From: Schleiferiaceae bacterium
GTDB lineage: Bacteria; Bacteroidota; Bacteroidia; Flavobacteriales; Schleiferiaceae
DNA length: 64,000 nt
Assembly (NCBI GenBank): GCA_018401735.1
Contig: JAGYKI010000009.1
Coordinates: forward strand, 58,868-122,867
Reading direction: 5' to 3'
The stretch's first letter is position 1, and every line of letters begins with the position of its first letter. Made by a program: the position numbers and the translations under genes. Below, in pieces: positions 34,171-42,982 of this stretch. Below the pieces are notes generated by a model. That model did no database searches. It was not told the DNA's origin and saw only the letters and a list, made by a program, of their open reading frames with translations.

Positions 34171-35555
34171 CCTGCGACCGATTTTGTGGGGGCTAATTTT
34201 TCTTTGATGAAAAGAGCGCTAATACCACCAGCCATAAGACAAACGCCTGCAAGGGTAATTACATTAGTAGGGTCAGAACCTAACCAATCGTATAAGAAAT
34301 AGCGCAAAGCAAAAATTTGAATAATCATAGGGATTACGATAAACATATTAAAGATCCCCATATAAACACCGTTTCGTTTGGCAGGTATAGCTCCAGCTAA
34401 AATTTTATAGGGTAAAGCCAGCATAGAAGCCCATGCTATTCCTAATCCAAAGGATAGTAGATATACCTGACTTAGTTCGAAACTGCCATCTCCGAAAGGG
34501 TTGCTAATGCTAAAAAGGATAATAGAATTATTAAGAAAAGGAAGCGATACTAAACCTATGCCACCTAAGCTTAAGCTAATAAAATGTAAATTTTTGGGGC
34601 CTAATTTTGCAGCTAATGGAACGAGTAAAAAAGCGAGGCTGAAACATACAACATTGTAAACGCCATTAATGCCTCCTGTTAATAACTGCGCTTCGGCAAA
34701 ATAGTCGCTTTTGGCATCGATGGTGCCGTAAATGGATGAGCTTAAGGCAAGAGTAATATATTGCCAATAGCAAAACATACCGAACCAGGTTAAAAACTGA
34801 ACGGGAATGAGCTGCTTCATAGTAGAAGGCATCTCTTTTATAGCTTCTTTAATTTCAAGCAAGGCTTTAATTGCCCTGCCTCCTTTTGCTTTTTCTGATT
34901 TTAAATGCGCTAATTCTTCTTCGCTCGGCGGATATTCCTTGGTCGTTAAAACCGAAAAAAGTACCGTAACTATTGAAGCGATTGCGCCAATTCCAAAAGC
35001 CCAATAGGTGAAAGTGGGTATACCATTATCCATTTTATCGCTAATAGAAAGTAAGCCAAAAGAAACAATAATAGCGGGAGCAAAATTGGCGAGGGTAGTT
35101 CCTAAACCGGTAAAAAAGCTTTGCATTAAAAAGCCTAAGGAGTGCTGCTCTTCGGGTAAAATATCGGTAATAAAAGCCCGATAAGGCTCCATGGCAATAT
35201 TGTTGGCGGCATCTAAAATCCACAATAAGCCCGCGGCCATCCAAAGGCTTTGTGAAAAAGGCATTAGTATTAAGGCCAATGAAGCTAATATGGCCCCGAT
35301 TAAAAAGTAAGGCTTTCTCCTCCCAAATGTAGGAGACCAAGTTCGGTCGCTAGCGGCACCAATAATGGGCTGCACAATTAAACCAGTAATAGGTCCCGCT
35401 AACCACAATATGGCTAGTTTTTCCGGTTCTGCGCCCAGATAGCTATAAATAGCGCTCATGTTACTTTGCTGCAATCCAAAACTAAATTGGATTCCGAAGA
35501 AGCCAAAGTTCATATTCCAGATGCTTAAAAAGCTTTGTTTCTTAATTAGTCCCAT
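34167..35555 (-). CDS. scrT: MFS sugar transporter of the GPH/SLC45-like type (sucrose)
   Basis: The protein has about 462 residues from ATG at 35555 ([21 protein letters not shown]). Twelve membrane helices are predicted. The first cytoplasmic loop carries the motif [20 protein letters not shown] typical of sucrose and maltose symporters. The track start at 35597 would overlap the phosphorylase gene by 56 nt and adds an unlikely tail; the chosen start overlaps by 14 nt. It probably imports sucrose from the periplasm with protons. It has strong operon links: 14-nt overlap upstream and 4-nt overlap with the fructokinase. Confidence 0.87.
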   Translation of the reverse strand: MGLIKKQSFLSIWNMNFGFFGIQFSFGLQQSNMSAIYSYLGAEPEKLAILWLAGPITGLIVQPIIGAASDRTWSPTFGRRKPYFLIGAILASLALILMPFSQSLWMAAGLLWILDAANNIAMEPYRAFITDILPEEQHSLGFLMQSFFTGLGTTLANFAPAIIVSFGLLSISDKMDNGIPTFTYWAFGIGAIASIVTVLFSVLTTKEYPPSEEELAHLKSEKAKGGRAIKALLEIKEAIKEMPSTMKQLIPVQFLTWFGMFCYWQYITLALSSSIYGTIDAKSDYFAEAQLLTGGINGVYNVVCFSLAFLLVPLAAKLGPKNLHFISLSLGGIGLVSLPFLNNSIILFSISNPFGDGSFELSQVYLLSFGLGIAWASMLALPYKILAGAIPAKRNGVYMGIFNMFIVIPMIIQIFALRYFLYDWLGSDPTNVITLAGVCLMAGGISALFIKEKLAPTKSVAG

Positions 35556-37014
35556 GTGGCTTAGAGTTAAAGGTAAAAGCACCATCTTGACTTTCAATCC
35601 GCAAAGTCTTATTTTTTAAATCCACTTTAAGCTCAGACCAAAATTGGTTTTTTTGCCAATGCAGGCAAATTTGAGAATCGTCGCTGGATAGCACGCTAAA
35701 TTCGCCGTTAAAGGCGGCTTGTGTATTTCTAAATTCCATTAGTGCCAAAAGTTTTTGCACCACGGGCTTTTGCAAAGCGATATCAATTTCCTTAAAATTA
35801 AGATAGGGCCGATTGATGTCGCGTCCGACCTTAGTTTTTTCTAGGAGCTTAATGTCATTGGAAGCAGCCACTAAGCCACCGTAATATACTTGGGGAATAC
35901 CAGGGCAGAAGAACTGTAGGGCTCGAGCAATCAAATAAAGCTGATCATCTCCGCCTAAGGCATCATAGTAACTTGAGTTTACCTGATAAAGGTCGAGGTT
36001 GGAAGCGGCTGTTCCGGTCGCCATTTTACTAGAGTCATTAGAGTTTTTATGGATGCTGCTTACTAAAAGATCAATTTCTTGATGCGATAAAATGCCCGCT
36101 TTGCCATTAATATCCGCTACGTCCATTACACCAATACCATCATGGGTATCGAGAACAGTAAGGCAATTTTTTGGGCTTATAGCGAGCCATTGCTTTAAGC
36201 GAGATGTATTTTTAGTGAATAGTGTGTATAATACTAAAGGCGGTAGCACAAAGTCGTAAACATAATCTACCCTTTCGGCAATTGCCTTTTGAATTTCGTG
36301 ATGGGCGTGAATTTCACACAGTACTTCCAAATGGTAACTATGCGCTATTTCGCAAATTTCGCTGATAAAATCGAAGGTTTCAGGAAGCATAAAGCAAGAG
36401 CTACCGGCCTTTTTTATGGCGTAGCCAATGGCGTCGAGGCGAATCATTTTTACCCCCGCTTCTGAAAATTGTTTTATTAAGCGATGCAGGTATTTTTTCC
36501 CCGCCTCCGATTGCACGTCAATGTCTAATTGATGTTGGCTGAAAGTCGTCCAAAACTCTAATTTTTCGCCACTCCCTAACTTTCGCAGGCTAAAAGGGCG
36601 ATTAGGGCGGGGTCGATAAATTTTACTGATATCTTCTTCGGTAGCCCCATTCGGAAATACTTTATCCTTGGTGAGGAAGAGCTCGAAATAAGGAGACTGG
36701 CTTCCTTTGGCTTTTACGTCGAGGAAGGGTTTTGATTTATCGGAAATGTGATTTACAATCAAATCTACCGTAAGGGGGAAATCGCTGCTTAGTTTTTTGA
36801 TATCCTCCCAGTTGCCAATCCGAGCATCGACTTGATCGTGATTTATTGGGTCGTAGCCAGCGTCGGCGCCATCAATGGGTGCGAAAAAGGGTAAAAGATG
36901 TACTCCTCCAGCTAAAGCGGGTTTTAAGTTATTAGTCAAGTAACGATGTAAGTCGCTTATCTGGCCCTGACCAAAGCGATCGGCATAAGTGATGAGTTGT
37001 ACTTGGTTATTCAT
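35542..37014 (-). CDS. scrP: Sucrose phosphorylase (GH13)
   Basis: The protein has 490 residues and follows characterised bacterial sucrose phosphorylases throughout: VQLITYADRFGQG, HLLPFFAPIDGADAGYDPI, FPNGATEEDISKIYRPRP, TGTAASNLDLYQVNSSYYDAL and GRDINRPYL. Catalytic residues are in place: nucleophile Asp194 (IRLDAIGYAIKKAGSSC), acid/base Glu234 (LCEIHAHH) and Asp292 (LDTHDGIGV). It has no signal peptide, so it acts in the cytosol, converting sucrose and phosphate to glucose 1-phosphate and fructose. The preceding receptor gene ends with a terminator, so this gene may use its own promoter or read-through. Confidence 0.95.
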   Translation of the reverse strand: MNNQVQLITYADRFGQGQISDLHRYLTNNLKPALAGGVHLLPFFAPIDGADAGYDPINHDQVDARIGNWEDIKKLSSDFPLTVDLIVNHISDKSKPFLDVKAKGSQSPYFELFLTKDKVFPNGATEEDISKIYRPRPNRPFSLRKLGSGEKLEFWTTFSQHQLDIDVQSEAGKKYLHRLIKQFSEAGVKMIRLDAIGYAIKKAGSSCFMLPETFDFISEICEIAHSYHLEVLCEIHAHHEIQKAIAERVDYVYDFVLPPLVLYTLFTKNTSRLKQWLAISPKNCLTVLDTHDGIGVMDVADINGKAGILSHQEIDLLVSSIHKNSNDSSKMATGTAASNLDLYQVNSSYYDALGGDDQLYLIARALQFFCPGIPQVYYGGLVAASNDIKLLEKTKVGRDINRPYLNFKEIDIALQKPVVQKLLALMEFRNTQAAFNGEFSVLSSDDSQICLHWQKNQFWSELKVDLKNKTLRIESQDGAFTFNSKPHGTN

Positions 37015-37070
37015 AGGGGGATAAGCTTGAAAATCAGAGTATTAATTAAATTTTGGCAGTCGATAAGGTT

Positions 37071-37109
37071 AAAAAGGCAGATCACTAGAAAATAGTAATC
37101 TGCCTTTTT
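37071..37109 (-). terminator. Intrinsic terminator between receptor and phosphorylase genes
   Basis: A long stem (AAAAAGGCAGAT ... ATCTGCCTTTTT plus an inner ACTA/TAGT) followed by T residues on both strands. It separates the TonB receptor transcript from the phosphorylase-transporter-kinase unit. Partial read-through would give different expression levels. Confidence 0.85.
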
Positions 37110-37125
37110 GGAAACCAAATATATT

Positions 37126-39804
37126 TTAGAAGTTTAATACAATACCTGCTACAATAGAACGTCCGGCAATAGAACGAGCTCTGATGTAGTTTACTTGACC
37201 TTCGGTAATAGAACCTTCTTCCGATTCGGTGATACCAATGGTATTGCTAAGGTTATTTACATTAAGATTAAAGTTTAATCCCTTCTTAATTTGGAAAGAA
37301 ACAAAACCGTTGATAATGGCGTAACCGGGCATAATAAGCTCGTTATTATCTTGAGCATAAGAGCTGGTTTGTCCCATAACGCTTAGGCCTAAAACATGAC
37401 CGCCTTCGAAATTATAGGAAGGCAAAAGATTGTAGCTTAATCCAGGCTGACGACGGGGAGTATTGCCAATATTAGTTAAACCGTCGTTGTCTATAATTTC
37501 CGCATCTACGTAAGTAAGAGCAGCGCGAACATCTAAGTTTTTAATCTTTAAAAAGCTTTCTACTTCTAGTCCGTAAGACTGATAATCGTTACTTAGAACA
37601 TTTTGGGTTGTGGCTTCAACGCCTGCTTCTTCTTTAGTTTGCGCATAGAAAGCAGTTACAAAAATTCCACCAGCTTTAAAGCGCTGCTTATAGCCTAATT
37701 CTCCTTGGAATAGCGAGTTTTTAGGGGCTAAATTTTCTAAATAAGGGCCTCCTTGGTGCCAAGTAGCACGCTCGCCGTTACCAACATAGCCTTGGCTAGC
37801 TCGGGCAAATACCGCATTATTATCGCTAAGCTTATAGTTTACCCCGAGACTGTAGGAAAGATAGTCGTAAGAATAATTCACTGCTCTGGCATTGTTATTA
37901 TCAACGCGTGCAACACTTTGCTCAGGCACATCAATTATGCCGTTACCATTAACATCTACGTTAGCCACATTTTGACTAGGCGTTACTAAACCATTTACGG
38001 TAACAAAGTCATAACGAAGGCCCGCGTCGATATTTAGATTGTCGTTAACGCTTAGAGCAACATTCGCATAAGGTGCTAAGTTATTGTAAGAAGTACTGTA
38101 CTTACCCACGCAGCAGTTGCCCCAAAAAGGTACCCCATAGGCAAGCTGACCATTATCGGTAATATCGCGGCCATTGCTGTTAATGTTTAAGAGCTGCCCG
38201 TCTTCTTGCACTTCCATTAAAAAGCTATTCCACAACCAAGACATTTGGATGTTTTGCTGACCGTAAAAGGCACCTAGAGTAAGGTCGATATTGCCGAACT
38301 TCTTGCTTACACGCGTATCACTCATAAAGTTGTTGAAGTTTTCTAACTCCACATCAAAAAGGTGAATTCGTTGCGCCAAACCATTATCGGTGTCGGTAAT
38401 TTCTTCGCCGCTCGTAACCCGGTTAATGGTGTAAGGAGAAACGGCACCACCAGCGGTAGTGTCGCCTGTTCCGCGAAGAATGCCTTCCATTAAGCTGCTA
38501 GTTGTGCCTACTTCGGCGGTGAAAGGAGCAATAAAGCGCCCACCATTAATGGCCATGCGAGAACTACTGTTTAATTGCCAGCCATTACCAAGGTCAAAAT
38601 CGAATTGCACACCAACAGCGCTAGACTTACTATGAATACCATCGTTAATGTCGGAAGTCCTTCTTTCTCCATTGGGTCCAAACCCAGGGCTTTGTTGAAA
38701 GAATGGAGAGTGTAATCCATTGCTAGCCGCATTTAAACCATCAACCGATTCCCAGGTTGGGTTGGCATTAGTTCCGCTTACCTGAATAGGCATAGGCATA
38801 TAAGCCGCAGTGCGATCATTTAACATTTTAAAGTAAACACGAGCCGTACCATTTTCAAAGCGCTTGGTTAAATTGGCTTTAATTTGGCCTCCGTTGTTTA
38901 CGAGGGTATTTGCATTTCTGGGGCCTTCACCTTGGCGGAAGAAGCCACCAATATTGAAGCTTAGGCCATTACCTATCGGAGCTCCATAGTTGAATTCGGT
39001 GCGCATCGATTGGTAATCTACTCCGAAGGAAGTTCTAACCGTTCCGCCAGCAACATTGCCTGTTTTGGAGATGAAGTTAATAATACCAGCCGGGCCGTTA
39101 CTTGTCGCTGTTGCCGCAGATCCGCCTCTAATTGCTTCCACTCTCGCCACAGTAGGATCGAGTCTTAAATATTGATCTTGGGTACTAAAAGCAATGTCAC
39201 CGTATAAAAGAATGGGTAAGCCATCTTCTTGTAATTGCAGATAGCGTGACCCACCCGAGGAGATAGGTACGCCCCTCACGGTAATGTTAGTATTACCATC
39301 ACCTGCAGAAGCCTCTGCTTTAATACCGGGAATATTACGGAATATCTCCGCGGTGGTGCGCGGTGCCGATTGCTCTATAATTTTAGGATCTAAGGTAGTT
39401 ACCGAAACACTAGAAGCTAATTTGGATTTGTCGTTCATTACCCCAGTAACCAATACTTCGTCGAAGCTCATCGCATCGGGGTTTAGTTGAAAATTTAAGT
39501 TTACCGCCTGACCATTAAGTTGCACTTTTTTGTACATCGTTTGGTATCCAATAAAGGATACCGCAACTATTTGCTCACCCTTTAAGGAGGTACCTAAGCT
39601 GAATTTTCCGTCTAAATCAGTAACCGTTCCTTCGCTGCTGCCTTTAATTAAAATATTGGCATTAGGAATGGGCAGATTATCTTCGTCGGTAACAATACCG
39701 CTAATGGAGCTTTGCGCCATGGCGCTAGTTAAACTTAACAGGAAGATCATTCCTAAAAAGGCAAACCTTAAATTGAAGCTGAAATGGGATAGTCTTTTTT
39801 TCAT
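37126..39804 (-). CDS. scrO: TonB-dependent receptor of the sucrose locus
   Basis: The protein has 892 residues: signal peptide (ending SAMAQS), carboxypeptidase-regulatory-like domain (ISGIVTDEDNLPIPNANILIKG), plug domain (about 115-230, with ITVRGVPISSGGSRYL) and a 22-strand barrel ending SIVAGIVLNF. No SusD-like partner gene is present. Its position beside the sucrose phosphorylase operon and divergent from a LacI regulator argues for sucrose uptake over the outer membrane, like ScrO receptors described in Shewanella. Substrate is inferred from context. Confidence 0.87.
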   Translation of the reverse strand: MKKRLSHFSFNLRFAFLGMIFLLSLTSAMAQSSISGIVTDEDNLPIPNANILIKGSSEGTVTDLDGKFSLGTSLKGEQIVAVSFIGYQTMYKKVQLNGQAVNLNFQLNPDAMSFDEVLVTGVMNDKSKLASSVSVTTLDPKIIEQSAPRTTAEIFRNIPGIKAEASAGDGNTNITVRGVPISSGGSRYLQLQEDGLPILLYGDIAFSTQDQYLRLDPTVARVEAIRGGSAATATSNGPAGIINFISKTGNVAGGTVRTSFGVDYQSMRTEFNYGAPIGNGLSFNIGGFFRQGEGPRNANTLVNNGGQIKANLTKRFENGTARVYFKMLNDRTAAYMPMPIQVSGTNANPTWESVDGLNAASNGLHSPFFQQSPGFGPNGERRTSDINDGIHSKSSAVGVQFDFDLGNGWQLNSSSRMAINGGRFIAPFTAEVGTTSSLMEGILRGTGDTTAGGAVSPYTINRVTSGEEITDTDNGLAQRIHLFDVELENFNNFMSDTRVSKKFGNIDLTLGAFYGQQNIQMSWLWNSFLMEVQEDGQLLNINSNGRDITDNGQLAYGVPFWGNCCVGKYSTSYNNLAPYANVALSVNDNLNIDAGLRYDFVTVNGLVTPSQNVANVDVNGNGIIDVPEQSVARVDNNNARAVNYSYDYLSYSLGVNYKLSDNNAVFARASQGYVGNGERATWHQGGPYLENLAPKNSLFQGELGYKQRFKAGGIFVTAFYAQTKEEAGVEATTQNVLSNDYQSYGLEVESFLKIKNLDVRAALTYVDAEIIDNDGLTNIGNTPRRQPGLSYNLLPSYNFEGGHVLGLSVMGQTSSYAQDNNELIMPGYAIINGFVSFQIKKGLNFNLNVNNLSNTIGITESEEGSITEGQVNYIRARSIAGRSIVAGIVLNF

Positions 39805-39977
39805 GTTAGCAATTTGTATTAGAGATGGTAGACATAAAATCTATTTTTGTTCTTGGATAGTTTGGTGTTACTAGAAAAAACAAAGTGTGATCAGTACATT
39901 ATTTTTTTAATAACTGAGGCGAAGCTAGTTAAAGACAAGGCTAGCTACAATAAGTGTAAGTGAGACAATTTTACTTT

Positions 39978-39995
39978 AACGATAACGTGATCGTT
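39978..39995. promoter_or_regulatory. LacI-family operator palindrome
   Basis: AACGATAACGTGATCGTT matches its own reverse complement at 16 of 18 positions and is centred on CG, as in LacI-family operators. It lies between the divergent receptor and regulator genes, 67 bp before the regulator ATG and about 170 bp before the receptor ATG. It is the likely binding site of the adjacent LacI protein. Confidence 0.75.
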
Positions 39996-40062
39996 TTCGT
40001 AGGTGTAATTTATAATAATTCTAAATAATAAATTAGCTTTTTAAGCTAAATCGGGCTGAGAA

Positions 40063-41091
40063 ATGGCACAACATAGAACAACTTTAAAGGATATAGCGGA
40101 AGAATTAGGCATTACCGTTACCTCTGTTTCCAAAGCCTTGAAAGATTATCCAGACATTAGTGTGGAGACCAAAAAAGCGGTGAAGAAATTGGCGAAAAAG
40201 CTTAATTATCAGCCAGATAGTAGGGCTATAGCCATGAAGCGCAATAAGTCTAATATAATTGGAGTAATTATTCCCGAAATAGTGCATTTCTTTTTTTCTA
40301 ATGTTATTCAAGGAATAATGAGCTACTGTGATCAAAAAGGATATCAAGTGTTGATTGCCTTGTCTAATAACCAGAAGAGCTTGGAAAAGAAACAAGTCAA
40401 CTTAATGTTTAACACTCGGGTAGATGGGCTTATTGCTTCTTTAGCCAATGAAAGTGCCACGGCAAAACACTTTAAAATTTTAAAGGAGTATAATATTCCC
40501 TTGGTTCTTTTCGATAAAATTGATGAGCGTTTCGAATGCAATAAAGTTAAGATTGATGATCGTTTCGGAGCTTTTCTTGCCACCGAGCACCTAATAGCAA
40601 AAGGCTGTAAACGCTTGGCCCATATTCGGGGACCACAGCACCCTCTAAATGCCAAAGAGCGCTATAATGGTTTTTGTGATGCTCTAAAAAAACACAACTT
40701 GGAGCTCGATCCTGCCTTGATAAAAATTTGCGAAAAGGTTACCTTAAGCGAAGGCTACGATTTTGCAAAAGAGCTGTTGGCATTGGATAATCCACCAGAT
40801 GGAATTTTCACCGTTACTGATCAAGTGGGAGTGGGTGTAATTAAGGCTGCCCAGGAAATGAACCTAAAAATTCCCGAGCAATTAAAAGTGGTGGGTTTTA
40901 GCGACTCACAAATTGCCCAAGTAGTTAAACCGAGTCTTTCTACTATTCATCAACCAGGCTATGAAATTGGCGAAACAGCGGCTCGCCTTTTAATTGAAGA
41001 AATAGAAACCCGCGAGGCGGATAGCGAAAGTCCGGTTGGTTTTAAACAAATTACCCTCGATACGTATTTAATAGTAAGAGAGTCTACTTAA
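40063..41091 (+). CDS. scrR: LacI-family transcriptional regulator of the sucrose locus
   Basis: The protein has 342 residues with an N-terminal LacI helix-turn-helix (TLKDIAEELGITVTSVSKAL, about 6-25) and hinge helix (YQPDSRAIAMKRNKSNIIGVIIP), then a periplasmic-binding-protein-like sensor domain (KGCKRLAHIRGP, DGIFTVTDQVGVGVI, LKVVGFSDSQIAQVVKPSLSTI). The hinge is typical for minor-groove contact at a central CG, matching the palindrome upstream. It probably represses or activates the sucrose genes in response to sugar. Confidence 0.9.
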   Translation: MAQHRTTLKDIAEELGITVTSVSKALKDYPDISVETKKAVKKLAKKLNYQPDSRAIAMKRNKSNIIGVIIPEIVHFFFSNVIQGIMSYCDQKGYQVLIALSNNQKSLEKKQVNLMFNTRVDGLIASLANESATAKHFKILKEYNIPLVLFDKIDERFECNKVKIDDRFGAFLATEHLIAKGCKRLAHIRGPQHPLNAKERYNGFCDALKKHNLELDPALIKICEKVTLSEGYDFAKELLALDNPPDGIFTVTDQVGVGVIKAAQEMNLKIPEQLKVVGFSDSQIAQVVKPSLSTIHQPGYEIGETAARLLIEEIETREADSESPVGFKQITLDTYLIVREST

Positions 41092-41154
41092 AGGTTTTAG
41101 CCTGTTCTGTTGGTAGCGCTCTTTTAACTAACTTTCCAATCTTAAATAATCCTT

Positions 41155-42588
41155 ATGCATAAAAAGCTACTTTTCTCTCTTATTGTATTGCTATCTAGCG
41201 CAAGCGCCCTGCTAGCTCAACCCTATTTGGTCAGCGCCACGCCTTTAGATACCACTTCGAAAATCTTCATCAACTTCTTTGCGAATGGAAGGGCACAATA
41301 CGATGTGGCGAACTATAAAATTATTTACAATACCGTGGAAACCGACGGCTTTACGCCTACAACGGCTAGCGGCATGTTATGTGTTCCCTTGGTGGCTTGT
41401 GATAGTTTTGGTATTGTGTCTTATGATCACGGAACGGTTTTAATGCGCGACGATGTACCTTCCCGGAATAATTTTGAGTCTACTATCGGAAAGGTTTTTG
41501 CCAGTACCGGTTATATCGCTACCATGCCCGATTATTTAGGATTGGGCGACAACGCTGGAATTCATCCCTACCTCCATGCGGAAAGCCAGGCAACCGCTAC
41601 CATCGATTTAATTAGAGCCGCTCGTGAATTCTTAGCGTCCAATATGCCCAATATCAATTTAAACGACGAGGTAATGCTTACGGGTTACTCTCAGGGTGGA
41701 CACGCGGCCATGGGCACCGCTAAATACATACAAGATAATAACCTCTTAGGTGAGTTTAACGTTATCGCAGCGGCGCCGGCTAGTGGTCCTTATAATTTAG
41801 CGGGCTCGCAGGCCGATGTATTTATCCAGGATTTACCCTACAGCAATCCTGGCTATGTAGTTTATCTGCTTTTCGGAATGAACCGTGCTTATGGCAATAT
41901 TTTTAATGTGCCTGCCGATATTTTAAAGGCTCCTTATGATACCCTGATCCCGCCTTTTTTTAACGGAATGTTTGAGATGGATACCGTAAATAACCTTTTA
42001 CCAGCTAATATTAGTGGGTATTTACAAGATACTGTTTTACAGGCTTTTATTGCAGATACTGTTAACCAACAGCATCCTATTTGGCAAGCTTTAAATAATA
42101 ATAACAATTACGATTGGACTCCCCAAATGCCCTTGCGCATGTACTATTGTACTGCCGATGAACAAGTAAATTACCAAAACTCACTTGATGCTGAAGCTGC
42201 TATGAATAGCAATGGCGCTCCTGATGTGAAGGCCTTATTTAATGGAAACCTAAACCACGGGGGCTGCGTTTTGCCTAGTATTTCTGGAGCAGGATTCTTT
42301 TTCGATAGTCTAAGTACTTCTTGTACAAGCTTCGTGGGTTTAATGGAAAACACCTTGGCGGAGATGAGTGTTTATCCTAATCCCACCAATGGAAAGTTGT
42401 ATTTCGAATTTAGTAGTGAGATTAAAAAATTGAGCATCGCCATTTACAATGGCAGTGGTCAACTTGTTTTAAGCAGAGTGCAGTCAAGCCAAGATGCGCT
42501 GGATATTAGTGATCTGCCGGCCTCGCTTTATTTCATTGAAGTAAGAGCAGCCGAGTCGGTGCAACGATTACGGATATTAAAGCGGTAA
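41155..42588 (+). CDS. Secreted alpha/beta hydrolase with T9SS type A sorting domain
   Basis: The protein has 477 residues. A signal peptide (ending SALLAQ) is followed by an alpha/beta hydrolase with nucleophile elbow VMLTGYSQGGHAAMGT, oxyanion region GIVSYDHGTVLMRDDVPS and DYLGLGD, resembling secretory lipases and esterases. The late Asp (YYCTADEQVNY) and His (NGNLNHGGCV) complete a plausible triad. The last 75 residues form a T9SS type A sorting domain (MSVYPNPTNGKLYFEF ... SLYFIEVRA). Predicted to be exported and surface-attached. It is followed by a clear terminator. Confidence 0.87.
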   Translation: MHKKLLFSLIVLLSSASALLAQPYLVSATPLDTTSKIFINFFANGRAQYDVANYKIIYNTVETDGFTPTTASGMLCVPLVACDSFGIVSYDHGTVLMRDDVPSRNNFESTIGKVFASTGYIATMPDYLGLGDNAGIHPYLHAESQATATIDLIRAAREFLASNMPNINLNDEVMLTGYSQGGHAAMGTAKYIQDNNLLGEFNVIAAAPASGPYNLAGSQADVFIQDLPYSNPGYVVYLLFGMNRAYGNIFNVPADILKAPYDTLIPPFFNGMFEMDTVNNLLPANISGYLQDTVLQAFIADTVNQQHPIWQALNNNNNYDWTPQMPLRMYYCTADEQVNYQNSLDAEAAMNSNGAPDVKALFNGNLNHGGCVLPSISGAGFFFDSLSTSCTSFVGLMENTLAEMSVYPNPTNGKLYFEFSSEIKKLSIAIYNGSGQLVLSRVQSSQDALDISDLPASLYFIEVRAAESVQRLRILKR

Positions 42589-42612
42589 TAATCAAGTAGA
42601 GAAATGAATAAA

Positions 42613-42647
42613 GGCCGTCAAAGATTAAATTCTAGACGGCCTTTTTC
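42613..42647 (+). terminator. Intrinsic terminator of the secreted hydrolase gene
   Basis: GGCCGTC, a 15-nt loop, GACGGCC and TTTTT form a canonical terminator 25 nt after the stop codon. Confidence 0.9.
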
Positions 42648-42714
42648 TTTTAACATTGATGCCTTATCAAGACAATCTCGTTTTTGAGAAACTTAAAGTT
42701 TTATTGGCACTAAC

Positions 42715-42981
42715 TTAACGTGAATTCGACGTAAATTCTGGCCTCAGACCCCTTGTAAATAGTGGAATTCAAGCCTATGCAGTGAAGCAATAGCGGGCTA
42801 TTGCAAGATGCAGAGGCGCGGAAAGCCGCTTTTTAGAAGGGGATTAAATGGATTTTCCAATAAAAGTGAAAATACTTCATCTAGTTCATTTGCTGTAGCC
42901 CGCTACAGCTGCACGATCTAGACTTGTCTTTTCTTTTTATTGAAAATCTGAGGCTATGATTTATAGTCGAACTCACGTTAA
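42715..42981. repeat. Inverted-repeat intergenic element, full copy with nested insertion
   Basis: The 267-bp element is bounded by TTAACGTGAATTCGAC and GTCGAACTCACGTTAA, 16-bp terminal inverted repeats with one mismatch. Inside are a second inverted pair (GCCTCAGA/TCTGAGGC), a perfect 8-bp hairpin GCAATAGC-GG-GCTATTGC and a GCGG-aaag-CCGC hairpin followed by TTTTT. The right end abuts the stop codon of the ABC-F gene. Relative to the copy at 63.8 kb it carries 74 extra bases (42874-42947) flanked by TGAAAAT direct repeats. There is no coding frame. Confidence 0.85.
42874..42947. repeat. 74-bp insertion inside the intergenic element
   Basis: The segment lies between two copies of TGAAAAT and is absent from the copy at 63.8 kb, which reads straight from AAAAGTGAAAAT to CTGAGGC. 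It contains a perfect hairpin GCTGTAGC-CC-GCTACAGC. It could be a tiny mobile unit, or the longer form could be original and the other copy a deletion between direct repeats. Confidence 0.6.
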
Positions 42982-42982
42982 C

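Noticed and set aside
42589-42982. Hidden small protein gene in the 390-bp gap
   Set aside because: The gap is fully explained by a terminator and the 267-bp inverted-repeat element; no frame with a start has convincing codon use.
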